Source of the DNA: Halioglobus sp.
GTDB lineage: Bacteria > Pseudomonadota > Gammaproteobacteria > Pseudomonadales > Halieaceae
NCBI GenBank assembly: GCA_029246385.1
Contig: JAQWNG010000008.1
Coordinates: 156,610-220,609 of the forward strand
DNA length: 64,000 nt
Reading direction: 5' to 3'
Each line of letters begins with the position of its first letter. The first letter of the stretch is position 1. A model generated the notes under the pieces. That model did not search any database. It was given only the letters and a program-made list of their open reading frames with translations, and had not been told where the DNA came from. The position numbers and the translations under genes were made by a program. This document shows, piece after piece, positions 16,392-24,984 of the stretch.

Positions 16392-17402
16392 ATGAAGCGG
16401 CATAACCAACATATTTTATTTTCGGCACGCCCCCAAGGTGAAATCGAGCCGGCGAATTTTAAGGTAGTAGATGTGCCCATGCCGACCCTAGACACCGGAG
16501 AGGTCTTGGTGGAGGTGCGCTATCTCGCAGTGGAACCCGCGATGAAGGGTTGGATGGAGGCGAGAGCAGACTATATCGCCCCGCTGCAGATCGGCGATGT
16601 GATGCGCGGCCAGGGTGCGGGTGTTGTTCTAAAATCCGACAACCCTAAATTTCCTGCAGGAATAATGGTGTCCGGCCCTCTTGGCTGGCGACGCTATGTC
16701 GCCACTGACGGCCGTTCAATTCCGCTGCGAGAAATACCTCAATCTGCATCACTTCCCGCCGCGCTGAACGTACTTGGCATCACTGGCATGACCGCATATT
16801 TTGGAATGTTGGATATCGGTAAACCGCAAGCGGGCAGCACTGTGTTGGTTTCAGGCGCTGGCGGCGCAACCGGATCAGTGGCCGGACAACTGGCTAGAAT
16901 TGCCGGCGCACGCGTCATAGGTATCGCTGGCGGCAAAGAAAAATGTGATTGGCTTGTATCTGGCCTGGGATTTGATGCCGCTATCGACTATAAATCTGAA
17001 GATACGACGCAGCGAGTGTTAGAGTTATGTCCCGATGGGCTAGATGTTTATTTTGATAATGTGGGTGGCGATATTCTCGACGTTGCGCTCAACAATCTTG
17101 CCGATCGAGCACGCGTGGTACTGTGCGGTGGAATCTCCCGCTACAACGTCTCAGGGACTGTCCCCGGCCCTGTGAATTACTTTAACTTAGTCTATCGCCG
17201 GGCCCGCATGGAGGGTTTTATTGTCCTAGACTATGCTAAGCGATTCCCGGAGGCCATCGAGGTACTCCTGCAGCATTTGGACAGTGGTGAATTACGTCAT
17301 CGAGAGACTGTTCTGCACGGCTTTGAGCAATTGCCACAAGCACTGATGAACCTATTTAGCGGCGGCAACATTGGCAAGCAGTTAGTCGCAATAAATACCT
17401 AA
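16392..17402 (+). CDS. NADPH-dependent alkenal/one oxidoreductase, CurA/PTGR-like MDR family
   Basis: A 336-residue zinc-free medium-chain dehydrogenase/reductase. The start (ILFSARPQGEIEPANF), AVEPAMKGWM, and the Rossmann motif VSGAGGATGSVAGQLAR followed by GARVIGIAGG are characteristic of the CurA/prostaglandin reductase-2/leukotriene B4 dehydrogenase branch. DVYFDNVGGDILD is the conserved segment after the cofactor domain. These enzymes reduce the double bond of alpha,beta-unsaturated ketones and aldehydes with NADPH. AAGGA lies about eleven bases before the ATG. It stands alone on the plus strand. A detoxification or lipid-derived carbonyl role would fit the fatty-acid genes that follow, but this is inferred. 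Confidence 0.87.
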   Translation: MKRHNQHILFSARPQGEIEPANFKVVDVPMPTLDTGEVLVEVRYLAVEPAMKGWMEARADYIAPLQIGDVMRGQGAGVVLKSDNPKFPAGIMVSGPLGWRRYVATDGRSIPLREIPQSASLPAALNVLGITGMTAYFGMLDIGKPQAGSTVLVSGAGGATGSVAGQLARIAGARVIGIAGGKEKCDWLVSGLGFDAAIDYKSEDTTQRVLELCPDGLDVYFDNVGGDILDVALNNLADRARVVLCGGISRYNVSGTVPGPVNYFNLVYRRARMEGFIVLDYAKRFPEAIEVLLQHLDSGELRHRETVLHGFEQLPQALMNLFSGGNIGKQLVAINT

Positions 17403-17625
17403 GACTCGGACTCTGAATACGACTCAACCATAGCAAGTATAAGTCATCGCGCATAATCAGACGGGGTATTAGTTGCGGAAACGTCCACATACCTTACCCA
17501 CAATCACACTTCAAACTCCTCCATACACTGATCCAACCTTGCGTGTTCTAGCGTGCCATTGTCAATACGAGACGCGGAAGGCAGAGTAAGGTCTAGCTCA
17601 ATCAACCACCCATCAATTCGGCCGC

Positions 17626-17654
17626 TTTATCCCCTATATGCCTCCGTGTATAAT
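17626..17654 (+). promoter_or_regulatory. Candidate sigma-70 promoter for the wax ester synthase gene
   Basis: A perfect -10 TATAAT at 17649-17654 is preceded after 17 bases by TTTATC (3 of 6 to the -35 consensus). It lies about 60 bases before the start codon in the only sizeable gap on this side (17403-17715), which holds no other gene. Confidence 0.45.
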
Positions 17655-17715
17655 GAAACGTCGATAATGTACGTAGTCTGCACAGGGATAATTCGAAGCG
17701 AAGGAGATGGAAGAA

Positions 17716-19167
17716 ATGCAGCAGTTATCCGGACAGGACGCCATGTTCCTGCACGCCGAACTGGACGGCCTGCCGCAACACATAGGCTTAGTCAACATCT
17801 ATGATCAATCCACGGCACCAAACAGCAAAGTTCGTTTCAAACAGATATTGGATATGTTGGAAAGCCGAGCGCATCTGTCGCCTATTTTTCGTCGTAAACT
17901 AGCATTCGTACCGTATAACCTCGGCCGGCCTTACTGGGTAGAAGATCCAGACTTTGACATGGAATACCATGTGCGCCATATCGCTCTTCCTAAGCCGGGC
18001 GACTGGCGGCAGCTGTGTATTTTAGCTGCCCGCATTCACTCCCAACCGCTGAGGCGGGACAAGCCAATGTGGGAAATCTATGTTATCGAGGGACTCAATA
18101 ACATTAAAGGTTATCCTCAGGAGTGCTTTGCCCTTTTAATGAAAGTACACCACTGCGCTATGGATGGCGCCACTGGCACTCAATTCATGAATATCGTGCA
18201 CGATCTCACACCTGAAACTAGAGACGTAGGTGCAGCGCCTCCGTGGATTGTGGAAAGACTCCCCGCTCCGAAAATGCTAGGGCGTGCCTATATGGACGCC
18301 TGGCGCAAACCCGGCCAAGTGTTTGACATGTTAAAAGAAACCATACCGACACTCCGCCGCCTGCGCGCGGGCAGGCAAGAAAACCATTTTCACAATCTTG
18401 AGGACAAACCAAAGACCCGCTTTCAGGGCAGGATTTCGCGACACCGCGTGGTTGGGGCAAGCAAGTTTGATTTCGAAGTGGTGCGCGCCATAAAAAATAC
18501 GCATCCGGGCGCCACCATCAATGATGTCATGGTAACCATCGTCGCTGGCGCCATGCGTCGATATCTTGAAAGCAAAGATGAACTCCCCACCCAAACCTTA
18601 GTGACCGGCTGTCCCATAGATGTGCGTTCTGCAGAGGAACGCGCCGCCGGCGGCAACATGGTGGGATTTATGAATGTGGCCTTGCGCACGGATATTGCCG
18701 ATCCCAGCGCTAGACTAGGCGCAGTGCATGATGAGGCGCTATCTGCAAAAGCCTATGCCGAGGCACTTGGGCCACGCTTTGCTGTCGACCTGACAGACGT
18801 CATGCCCGGGAATGTGCTGTCACTCGCCATCCGCACAGCCAGTGCAACCGGCTTGGTCGAGGCCAACACTGTGTTCAACACCATCGTTACCAATGTACCG
18901 GGGCCCCCAATGCAACTCTACATGTGTGGAGCGGCGTTGATCGACTCCATCAGCCTAGGCCCTCTGTTACCGAACGTGGGGCTGTTCCACATCGTTTACA
19001 GTTCCGTGCAGGATAAAAAGGGCATCATCAGCATCTCGTTTACCGCATGTCGCGACATGTTGCCAGATCCCGCTTTTTACGCGAGCTGCTTGAAATTATC
19101 ATTCGAAGACTTACGCAAAAGCACACTGCCGAATCAGGCGAAACGCAAGAAACCTAAGGGCAAATAA
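17716..19167 (+). CDS. Wax ester synthase / diacylglycerol acyltransferase (WS/DGAT)
   Basis: Predicted to esterify acyl-CoA with fatty alcohols or diacylglycerol to make storage neutral lipid. The active-site motif HHCAMDG (HHxxxDG) lies near residues 145-151. The N-terminal LSGQDAMFLHAE and the later NDVMVTIVAGAMRRYL and NTIVTNVPGP segments are WS/DGAT family landmarks. Length (483 residues) is normal. The track begins at 17707, but AAGGAG touches that ATG directly; the ATG at 17716 sits nine bases after it and matches the family start. Gene neighbours are acyl-CoA dehydrogenases and an aldehyde dehydrogenase, all consistent with lipid storage and turnover. Confidence 0.92.
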   Translation: MQQLSGQDAMFLHAELDGLPQHIGLVNIYDQSTAPNSKVRFKQILDMLESRAHLSPIFRRKLAFVPYNLGRPYWVEDPDFDMEYHVRHIALPKPGDWRQLCILAARIHSQPLRRDKPMWEIYVIEGLNNIKGYPQECFALLMKVHHCAMDGATGTQFMNIVHDLTPETRDVGAAPPWIVERLPAPKMLGRAYMDAWRKPGQVFDMLKETIPTLRRLRAGRQENHFHNLEDKPKTRFQGRISRHRVVGASKFDFEVVRAIKNTHPGATINDVMVTIVAGAMRRYLESKDELPTQTLVTGCPIDVRSAEERAAGGNMVGFMNVALRTDIADPSARLGAVHDEALSAKAYAEALGPRFAVDLTDVMPGNVLSLAIRTASATGLVEANTVFNTIVTNVPGPPMQLYMCGAALIDSISLGPLLPNVGLFHIVYSSVQDKKGIISISFTACRDMLPDPAFYASCLKLSFEDLRKSTLPNQAKRKKPKGK

Positions 19168-19181
19168 GGTGCGCACACATC

Positions 19182-20513
19182 TCACACCAGCCAACGCTGC
19201 ATCAACTGGTAAACATTGACCCGCGCTTTTAACCGGCTGGCCAACATAAACATACCGCCAACTTTGCGATGGAAATAGACCGCCGCGGAGGGTGGGACCT
19301 GCCAAGAATCTCTAAAGCTGGCGACTTCGCCTCCCATCTTCGATATGTTGTGAGCCATATCCGAGTGAGCAAAATCATAATCGATATCTAGCCGCAAAGG
19401 CTCTAATGCCAAATCAAGAAACTGCAGAACCATGTTCTGATAATCACTTCCCTCTTCTCCCATAGAATATCCAAGGCGTTCACACGCAGCCACTACTTTA
19501 GCTTGATCCCCGGTGATCGCAGCACGTGCCAATCTTTTATAATCCTTGACGAAGCTCGCCTTGAAACGTCGAGTTGCGCCAAAGTCAAGCAGTACGATCT
19601 GACCCGTGTCTTGCCTGTACTGGTAATTAGAGAAATTGGGGTCAGTCTGTACCATCCTAAGCTTAAAGAATTCCAGTAACATTAACTCGATCAGAGTGGT
19701 CATTACTCGGTCACGCTCCGCCTGCGGCAGATCGATAACGCCCTCGATTGAGGTGCCGCTGACATAGGTCATCGCCAATACATTACGGTGCGTCAACTCC
19801 GGCAACACCTGAGGCACCACAAAGCGCTGATCTGCATGCAGCAACTGACCAAAGGCTTCCAGAAATTCAGCTTCTTTGAGGTAGTCTGTCTCGTCCTTGA
19901 GTTGCACCTTGGCATCATCTAAAAGAGGCTGTATATCGATATCGGCAGGCAACAGGCCCGATAACCTCAACAGGCTAGCGATGTTATCCACGTCACTATT
20001 GATGCTATCTGCAACGCCCGGATACTGGACTTTTAAGACGATGTCGCGGCCGTCTGGAGAAAGCGTTCTATGCACCTGTCCAATCGACGCCGCGGCCAGA
20101 GGTTTCATTTGAAAATCATAGAACAGCAACTCCCAGTCGGGGCCATAGGCATCAGACATCGCCCGCTGCAACTGCTGTGGAGGCATCCGCTGCGCATCAT
20201 CACGCAGACGCGCTAAAATATCAGCGAGTTCTCGTGGCAGGAACTCACCCGTATCCATGGACAGTATTTGGCCTACCTTCATGGCAGCGCCGCGCATCGT
20301 AGACAGCTGCTCCGCTACACGACGCGCATTGGCCGGTGTCAGCAGCATATCTTTAGCTTTGGGTCGATTTCCGGCGCTCAGTTGGCGCCCGCCCTCGGCA
20401 AGCATTCCTCCAGCAACGCCACCTACCATCCGCGCCATACGCGCAAACCGACTAACCCTTGACGCCGGTATGGCCCTAGAGTTGTCACCCTTACCTTTAT
20501 TATTTCGCGGCAT
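19182..20513 (-). CDS. ABC1/AarF/UbiB family atypical kinase (second of a tandem pair)
   Basis: A protein of about 443 residues with the ABC1 fold. AAMKVGQILSM is the KxGQ motif that inhibits canonical protein kinase activity, AAASIGQVHR is the Ala-rich nucleotide loop, VLKVQYPG carries the lysine, and LLDFGATRRF is the DFG segment. The family includes UbiB/COQ8 and acts in ubiquinone biosynthesis or lipid homeostasis, with weak ATPase activity. I chose the ATG at 20513 (MPRNNKGKG), which overlaps the upstream ABC1 gene by 14 bases. The N-terminal basic RFARMARMVGG segment may contact membranes. Whether either copy does the UbiB job is open; ubiE/ubiJ are not nearby. Confidence 0.85.
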   Translation of the reverse strand: MPRNNKGKGDNSRAIPASRVSRFARMARMVGGVAGGMLAEGGRQLSAGNRPKAKDMLLTPANARRVAEQLSTMRGAAMKVGQILSMDTGEFLPRELADILARLRDDAQRMPPQQLQRAMSDAYGPDWELLFYDFQMKPLAAASIGQVHRTLSPDGRDIVLKVQYPGVADSINSDVDNIASLLRLSGLLPADIDIQPLLDDAKVQLKDETDYLKEAEFLEAFGQLLHADQRFVVPQVLPELTHRNVLAMTYVSGTSIEGVIDLPQAERDRVMTTLIELMLLEFFKLRMVQTDPNFSNYQYRQDTGQIVLLDFGATRRFKASFVKDYKRLARAAITGDQAKVVAACERLGYSMGEEGSDYQNMVLQFLDLALEPLRLDIDYDFAHSDMAHNISKMGGEVASFRDSWQVPPSAAVYFHRKVGGMFMLASRLKARVNVYQLMQRWLV

Positions 20514-21903
20514 TGCGATCCCTTGTCTGCCAACGATGAATATGCAACTGCACCATATCGTGGGCGTTAAATTCGGCATCCAGTGCCGCGATAAAATTAA
20601 ATAATCCGGTTAATTTTCGGGCAATCAGCGCGAAGTCCCGCGAGGGCGTGGCAAAGTGTCGACTGGTAGTCGCCACGGCTGCCTTCTTGGCTGCGCGGCG
20701 CATCAATTGAGATTTTCCCCAGCAATACTCTCCCTTGGCATTCAGGTACTTGGCAGGCAACTGCTCCGGCGACCGCAATGGCTCCAATAAATGCATACAG
20801 AAATCCGCAAAAAGTTTGCGTCCATCTTCAGGCGTCTCTTTCTGTAGGCAACCCAAAGCAATCAGCCCTTCAACCAGACGCGAGTAGTCATGCTGCTGTC
20901 CTGCTTCAATGGTCTGACGTAAGCTACACAAAAAATCTTCAGAACAATGCATGACAGAACCAAAATCGAGTAATACCAGTTCGTCATGCGCTATTTTCTT
21001 GCGACGATCATCGAGTCGCAGGAGATAGTTGCCAAAATTGGGGTCTGTTTGCAACATACCCCACTCATAAAGCTCATAAAAAAATAACTCAAGCATGCTT
21101 TTAGCTAACGCATTACGCCTGAGAAGGGATAGCCCAACTACGTCAGAGTCAACGACCGAAACACCTTTGATATACTCCATCGCCAACACCGTATCCGTAC
21201 AGTAATGAGGATAGAGCTGAGGTACGTGGTAGCGGGCAGACGTGGCGCTCACATCCGCTACCAACTCGCGCATCTTTATCGTGGACGCAGCCTCTCGCCG
21301 ATAATCGATCTCATCATGCAGGTGCTCACGCATCGATTCGAGCCAGTCATCCAAATCGCGCCCGGATTTTACCCATCGGGCCAGTAGCAACATACGTACG
21401 ACCGCATCAAAGTCAGCATCAATCACCTGCGCCAACCCAGGGTACTGCAATTTCAAGCAAATCCAGTCACCACTGGAGCGAACTCTTGCTAAATGCACTT
21501 GGGCCAATGAGGCCGCGGCAATCGCCTGTGGATCAATATCTAATTCCTGATAGCGCTCACCCAGACTGTCGCGGACAGACGACTCCAGGGCGTCCCAATG
21601 CAGCGGCTCAGTCTGATCGGAAAGATCACGAAGTGCATCCACTAGTACACTGGGAAGAAACTGCTCTCCGAACAGCGCCAGCATCTGACCAATTTTGATA
21701 TAGGTGCCTTTGAGCTTACCCAACTGACGCACAAAGTTGTGTGCCTCGCGACGGGCGAAGTCGGAATCGTCTGGACCGCGACCCAACACCCGCTGCACGA
21801 CACTGTCTGCGGCCAGTGCACTGCCCGCCCTAATGCCCGCGAATGATGCTGACAGAGTGCGCGGCAAAATATTAGCCTTAAAGCTGCGCTGTTTTTTTGC
21901 CAT
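20500..21903 (-). CDS. ABC1/AarF/UbiB family atypical kinase (first of a tandem pair)
   Basis: A 467-residue ABC1 protein. TYIKIGQMLALFGEQFLP is the KxGQ motif, AAASLAQVHLA the Ala-rich loop (SLAQ rather than SIGQ), CLKLQYPGLAQV the lysine strand, and LLDFGSVMHC the DFG segment. The ORF extends to 22233 only by running through the neighbouring acyl-CoA dehydrogenase gene. The ATG at 21903 (MAKKQRSFK) is the natural start, although no strong Shine-Dalgarno sequence precedes it. It overlaps the second ABC1 gene by 14 bases. The two copies are clearly diverged, so this is an old duplication or a heteromeric pair rather than a recent repeat. Confidence 0.85.
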   Translation of the reverse strand: MAKKQRSFKANILPRTLSASFAGIRAGSALAADSVVQRVLGRGPDDSDFARREAHNFVRQLGKLKGTYIKIGQMLALFGEQFLPSVLVDALRDLSDQTEPLHWDALESSVRDSLGERYQELDIDPQAIAAASLAQVHLARVRSSGDWICLKLQYPGLAQVIDADFDAVVRMLLLARWVKSGRDLDDWLESMREHLHDEIDYRREAASTIKMRELVADVSATSARYHVPQLYPHYCTDTVLAMEYIKGVSVVDSDVVGLSLLRRNALAKSMLELFFYELYEWGMLQTDPNFGNYLLRLDDRRKKIAHDELVLLDFGSVMHCSEDFLCSLRQTIEAGQQHDYSRLVEGLIALGCLQKETPEDGRKLFADFCMHLLEPLRSPEQLPAKYLNAKGEYCWGKSQLMRRAAKKAAVATTSRHFATPSRDFALIARKLTGLFNFIAALDAEFNAHDMVQLHIHRWQTRDRNAAK

Positions 21904-22003
21904 AAGAAAAACGAGGTCAAAATTCCGGTGGGAGGAGTATATACGATTATCCCCACGTCCGGAGCGAGAACAACCATTACTACTCCGAGTTAGCGCCGCT
22001 GTA

Positions 22004-23137
22004 TTAGCCCAGCAGAAGCGCCGCAAGGCGCTTACGGTGGTGCTGAACATCACCAAACTGCTGCTGACTCCACTGAGCACGGCGAATATAGAGTTGAGCG
22101 TCACACTCATAAGTGAATCCCATACCGCCGTGAAATTGTATACCTCGGTCCCCTGCATATAGAAGAGTTTGGCATGCTTGGACTTTCGCCATGCGACAGG
22201 CAATTTCGGCATCGGTATCAAGGACGTCGTCATCTACCATCGTCGCCGCATGGTAAATAAATGAGCGCGCCGAGTCGGTTGCAGTCAGTATTTCCACGGT
22301 TGGATGCTTCAGTGCTTGATAGGAGCCGATCAACTTGCCAAACTGTTTGCGCGTCTTGAGGTAATCGACAATGGTGTCCAAGCAGGCAGCGGCACTTCCA
22401 GTCGCCTCGGCTGCGACCAGCAGAGCCCCTAAAAGGCGAACATCTCGCAATGCAATGGCAACGTCAGGACCCACAATAATATTCTCTTCATCGACAGTTA
22501 CGCCGCTGAAATCGACATTGGCCGCACGCTTGGTTTGGTCAATTAAAGCATTAGGCCCCAGTGCACCTGCAACCAGCTGGTCCGCACGCACAACCGCCAA
22601 TGCCGCCCTCCCTTCAAAAGACACTGACACCACAAAAAGGTCGGCAACGGATGCGTCTGGTACGCATTTTTTGACACCACGCAGCACGCGCTTATCATCG
22701 AGTATCAGTCCTATGCCATTGTCACCCCAGTCGCCATTATCCAGCAGCGCCAACGTCGCTGGCACACCGGCTGCAATATTTGGTAACAACCGTTCGGTCT
22801 GCTGCGCATCACCAGCGCGCAGCAGCAACTGCCCCGCCAATGCGCTGCTTATCAGAGGAGTACCCAACATCGCACGTCCCATAGATTCGATCACTGGAAC
22901 CAGCGCACCAACACCCAACCCGGAGCCACCGCACGATTCAGGCAAAGAGATCCCGGCCCAACCCAAGGACACCATTTTGTCCCAGAGTGCCTGATCAAAA
23001 CCGCGATCAGAATCCAACTGCGCGCGCACTGCAGTCATCGGCGATTTATCCCGGCAAAACTCTCTTGCCACATCTAACAACATAGCCTGCTCTTCACTGA
23101 AGGTCAGGGTAGTATTTCCAATAAGCGACATAGTCAT
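22004..23137 (-). CDS. Acyl-CoA dehydrogenase, probable subunit of a two-gene enzyme
   Basis: FAD enzyme introducing a trans-2 double bond in an acyl-CoA. At 377 residues it has the N-terminal helical domain (FSEEQAMLLDVAREF), GWAGISLPESCGGSGLG and the C-terminal FHGGMGFTYECDAQLYIRRAQ landmark. The middle beta-domain is divergent: the usual TEPxxGSD and KxWITxG strings are not evident. The gene directly abuts a second, more canonical ACAD (three-base gap). Adjacent unequal ACAD genes are the hallmark of alpha2beta2 enzymes of the type used on steroid or branched substrates in actinobacteria. The substrate here cannot be assigned. Confidence 0.85.
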   Translation of the reverse strand: MTMSLIGNTTLTFSEEQAMLLDVAREFCRDKSPMTAVRAQLDSDRGFDQALWDKMVSLGWAGISLPESCGGSGLGVGALVPVIESMGRAMLGTPLISSALAGQLLLRAGDAQQTERLLPNIAAGVPATLALLDNGDWGDNGIGLILDDKRVLRGVKKCVPDASVADLFVVSVSFEGRAALAVVRADQLVAGALGPNALIDQTKRAANVDFSGVTVDEENIIVGPDVAIALRDVRLLGALLVAAEATGSAAACLDTIVDYLKTRKQFGKLIGSYQALKHPTVEILTATDSARSFIYHAATMVDDDVLDTDAEIACRMAKVQACQTLLYAGDRGIQFHGGMGFTYECDAQLYIRRAQWSQQQFGDVQHHRKRLAALLLG

Positions 23138-23140
23138 TCC

Positions 23141-24343
23141 CTACTTCGGCAAACCGAGCACATGTTCCGCAATAATGTTGGCCTGCACTTGGCTAGTACC
23201 GCCACCAATTGTGGCAGAGAAACTGTTCAAATAGGCACGCTGCCAAAAGCCTCCCTGACGTGCATCATCATCGCCTACATAAAGCGCTCCCTCAGCGCCC
23301 TGCAAGTTAATCGCCAGTTGGCGCATACGCCGCGTCATTTCAGTGCCCCGTAATTTATGTGACAGCGGCAACGAACCTGGATAGTCAGTGGTCAAGTGTC
23401 CAATACGGGCCCGCCGATCACCTAAAAACAAGGCCTTCTCCTCCATAATGGCTTCTACCACCTGATCACGCACCACGGGGTCTTCGAGGACTGGTGCTCC
23501 ATCGCGCCTCACGCCATCAAGCTGACTAATCATGTCTTCGACCGTCATCCGCACCATTGACTGCCCACCGGCGGCACCGGCCTCAGCCCCGCGCTCATAC
23601 TGCAGCGTCTTCATAGCGATCTTCCAACCCTGCCCCTCCTCACCCATTATGCTGTCGGCGGGGATGCGTGCATCCGTAAAAAAGGTCTCTGTGAAGCCAA
23701 ACTCTCCGGTGAGTTTGCGGATAGGACGCGTATCAATGCCCGACACATGCATAGGCGAAAGGAAGAAGGACAGCCCGTCATATTTGCGAGGTGAGTCCGG
23801 GTTGGTACGCGCCAGCAGTATCATATACTTAGCGAAGTTACCCATAGTCGTCCAGATCTTCTGGCCATTAAGGACATATTCATCACCATCGCGCACAGCG
23901 CGGGTCTGAGCGTTACCAAGATCTGACCCGTGATCAGGCTCAGAGAAACCCTGACACCAGACATCTTCTGCATTGAGGATGCCTTTTAAATATTTCGCTT
24001 TTTGCTCCTCGCTACCAATGTCATTTATCAGCGGCCCAGCCCAACCCAGCCCAATCACATTGAAACAAATCGGCACTGCAAGGCGACGCATTTCCTTATC
24101 GGCAATACTCTGATAAATGGGCTCCACTCCACAACCGCCGTATTCTTTAGGCCAAGCCATACCCAGATAACCGGCCGACCAAATCTTATGCTGCCAATTC
24201 CGCAGAAAATCCAGTTGCCGCTCGTCGCCCACCTCCATAAAGGTCTGGGGCAATAGAAATCCGGGGTCGGCGGGACTGTTGTCTTTCATCCAGGCTGCCA
24301 CTTCAACCCGAAACTCATTTAATTCCTGCTCACTAGCACTCAT
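23141..24343 (-). CDS. Acyl-CoA dehydrogenase, FAD-binding partner subunit
   Basis: A 400-residue ACAD. QGFSEPDHGSDLG and VLNGQKIWTTMGNFAKYM are the flavin/substrate strands of the middle beta domain, LQYERGAEAG is the helix G region, and LQGAEGALYVGDD with ATIGGGTSQVQANIIAE ends the C-terminal helical domain. The GGGTSQ segment lacks the Glu found at the MCAD catalytic position, so the base may lie in helix G as in IVD-like enzymes. It is canonical where the 377-residue neighbour is divergent, supporting a heteromeric pair. It lies six bases after the GST gene in the direction of transcription, within a six-gene minus-strand run. Confidence 0.88.
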   Translation of the reverse strand: MSASEQELNEFRVEVAAWMKDNSPADPGFLLPQTFMEVGDERQLDFLRNWQHKIWSAGYLGMAWPKEYGGCGVEPIYQSIADKEMRRLAVPICFNVIGLGWAGPLINDIGSEEQKAKYLKGILNAEDVWCQGFSEPDHGSDLGNAQTRAVRDGDEYVLNGQKIWTTMGNFAKYMILLARTNPDSPRKYDGLSFFLSPMHVSGIDTRPIRKLTGEFGFTETFFTDARIPADSIMGEEGQGWKIAMKTLQYERGAEAGAAGGQSMVRMTVEDMISQLDGVRRDGAPVLEDPVVRDQVVEAIMEEKALFLGDRRARIGHLTTDYPGSLPLSHKLRGTEMTRRMRQLAINLQGAEGALYVGDDDARQGGFWQRAYLNSFSATIGGGTSQVQANIIAEHVLGLPK

Positions 24344-24349
24344 GGTATG

Positions 24350-24982
24350 TCACTCCGTACCGGGGAGCGATAAAGGCTCACCCTGTTCATCAGCCCGCTT
24401 AAAGCCTGGGCGATCCATTAGTCGTTGTAAGTAAGCCGCAGTCTGCGGCTTGTATTGCCCATCAAGCTTCAGCGCTTTACCAAGATAGAGAGCGTAACCA
24501 ACTGCTATGTCGGCGATTGTGAAGCGGTTGTCCACCAAGTATTCATGAGACTCAAGGTGACGATCCAGACGCCGCAAGCGAGAGATGTACCACTTACTAT
24601 AATCATCCGCCACTGCCTGCTTCTCGGGCGTGGGTTCCAAAAAATAATAGCGCATGGCAATTGTCTGAGGGAACGTCAATGTAGCGTCAGAGTGATGCAA
24701 CCAGTTTAAGTAGGCACCATATTCAGGGTGAGAGGACTGCAGACCAAAATCATAACGCTGATAGCGATCCACCAAATACTGGCAAATACCCGTAGACTCC
24801 GTCATTTCAGTATCGCCGTCTACGAAGTAAGGCACTGTGCCAAGACTATTGACCTTGAGGTACTCCCGCTCAAACATACGCGGAGGGAAAGGGAGTATTT
24901 CTACCTCGTATGCCAGCGCCATCTCCTCTAGTGCCCATAAAGGACGCAGTGAGCGCGCACCGCTGCAATGCCATAATTTCAT
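24350..24982 (-). CDS. Glutathione S-transferase family protein
   Basis: A 210-residue two-domain GST. The N-terminal thioredoxin-like domain has SGARSLRPLWALEE, with the conserved Ser/Arg region, and NSLGTVPYFVDGDTEMTESTG (cis-Pro VPYF and the glutamate-serine glutathione contact). The C-terminal helical domain has the N-capping FTIADIAVGYALYL. It lies two bases from one acyl-CoA dehydrogenase and six from the next, so it is embedded in the same operon. A role in handling an electrophilic CoA-pathway intermediate is possible; conjugation to an unknown compound is the safe statement. Confidence 0.88.
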   Translation of the reverse strand: MKLWHCSGARSLRPLWALEEMALAYEVEILPFPPRMFEREYLKVNSLGTVPYFVDGDTEMTESTGICQYLVDRYQRYDFGLQSSHPEYGAYLNWLHHSDATLTFPQTIAMRYYFLEPTPEKQAVADDYSKWYISRLRRLDRHLESHEYLVDNRFTIADIAVGYALYLGKALKLDGQYKPQTAAYLQRLMDRPGFKRADEQGEPLSLPGTE

Positions 24983-24984
24983 AT

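Noticed and set aside
21904-22233. N-terminal extension of the first ABC1 kinase
   Set aside because: It runs through the acyl-CoA dehydrogenase gene in another frame and has no ABC1 homology.
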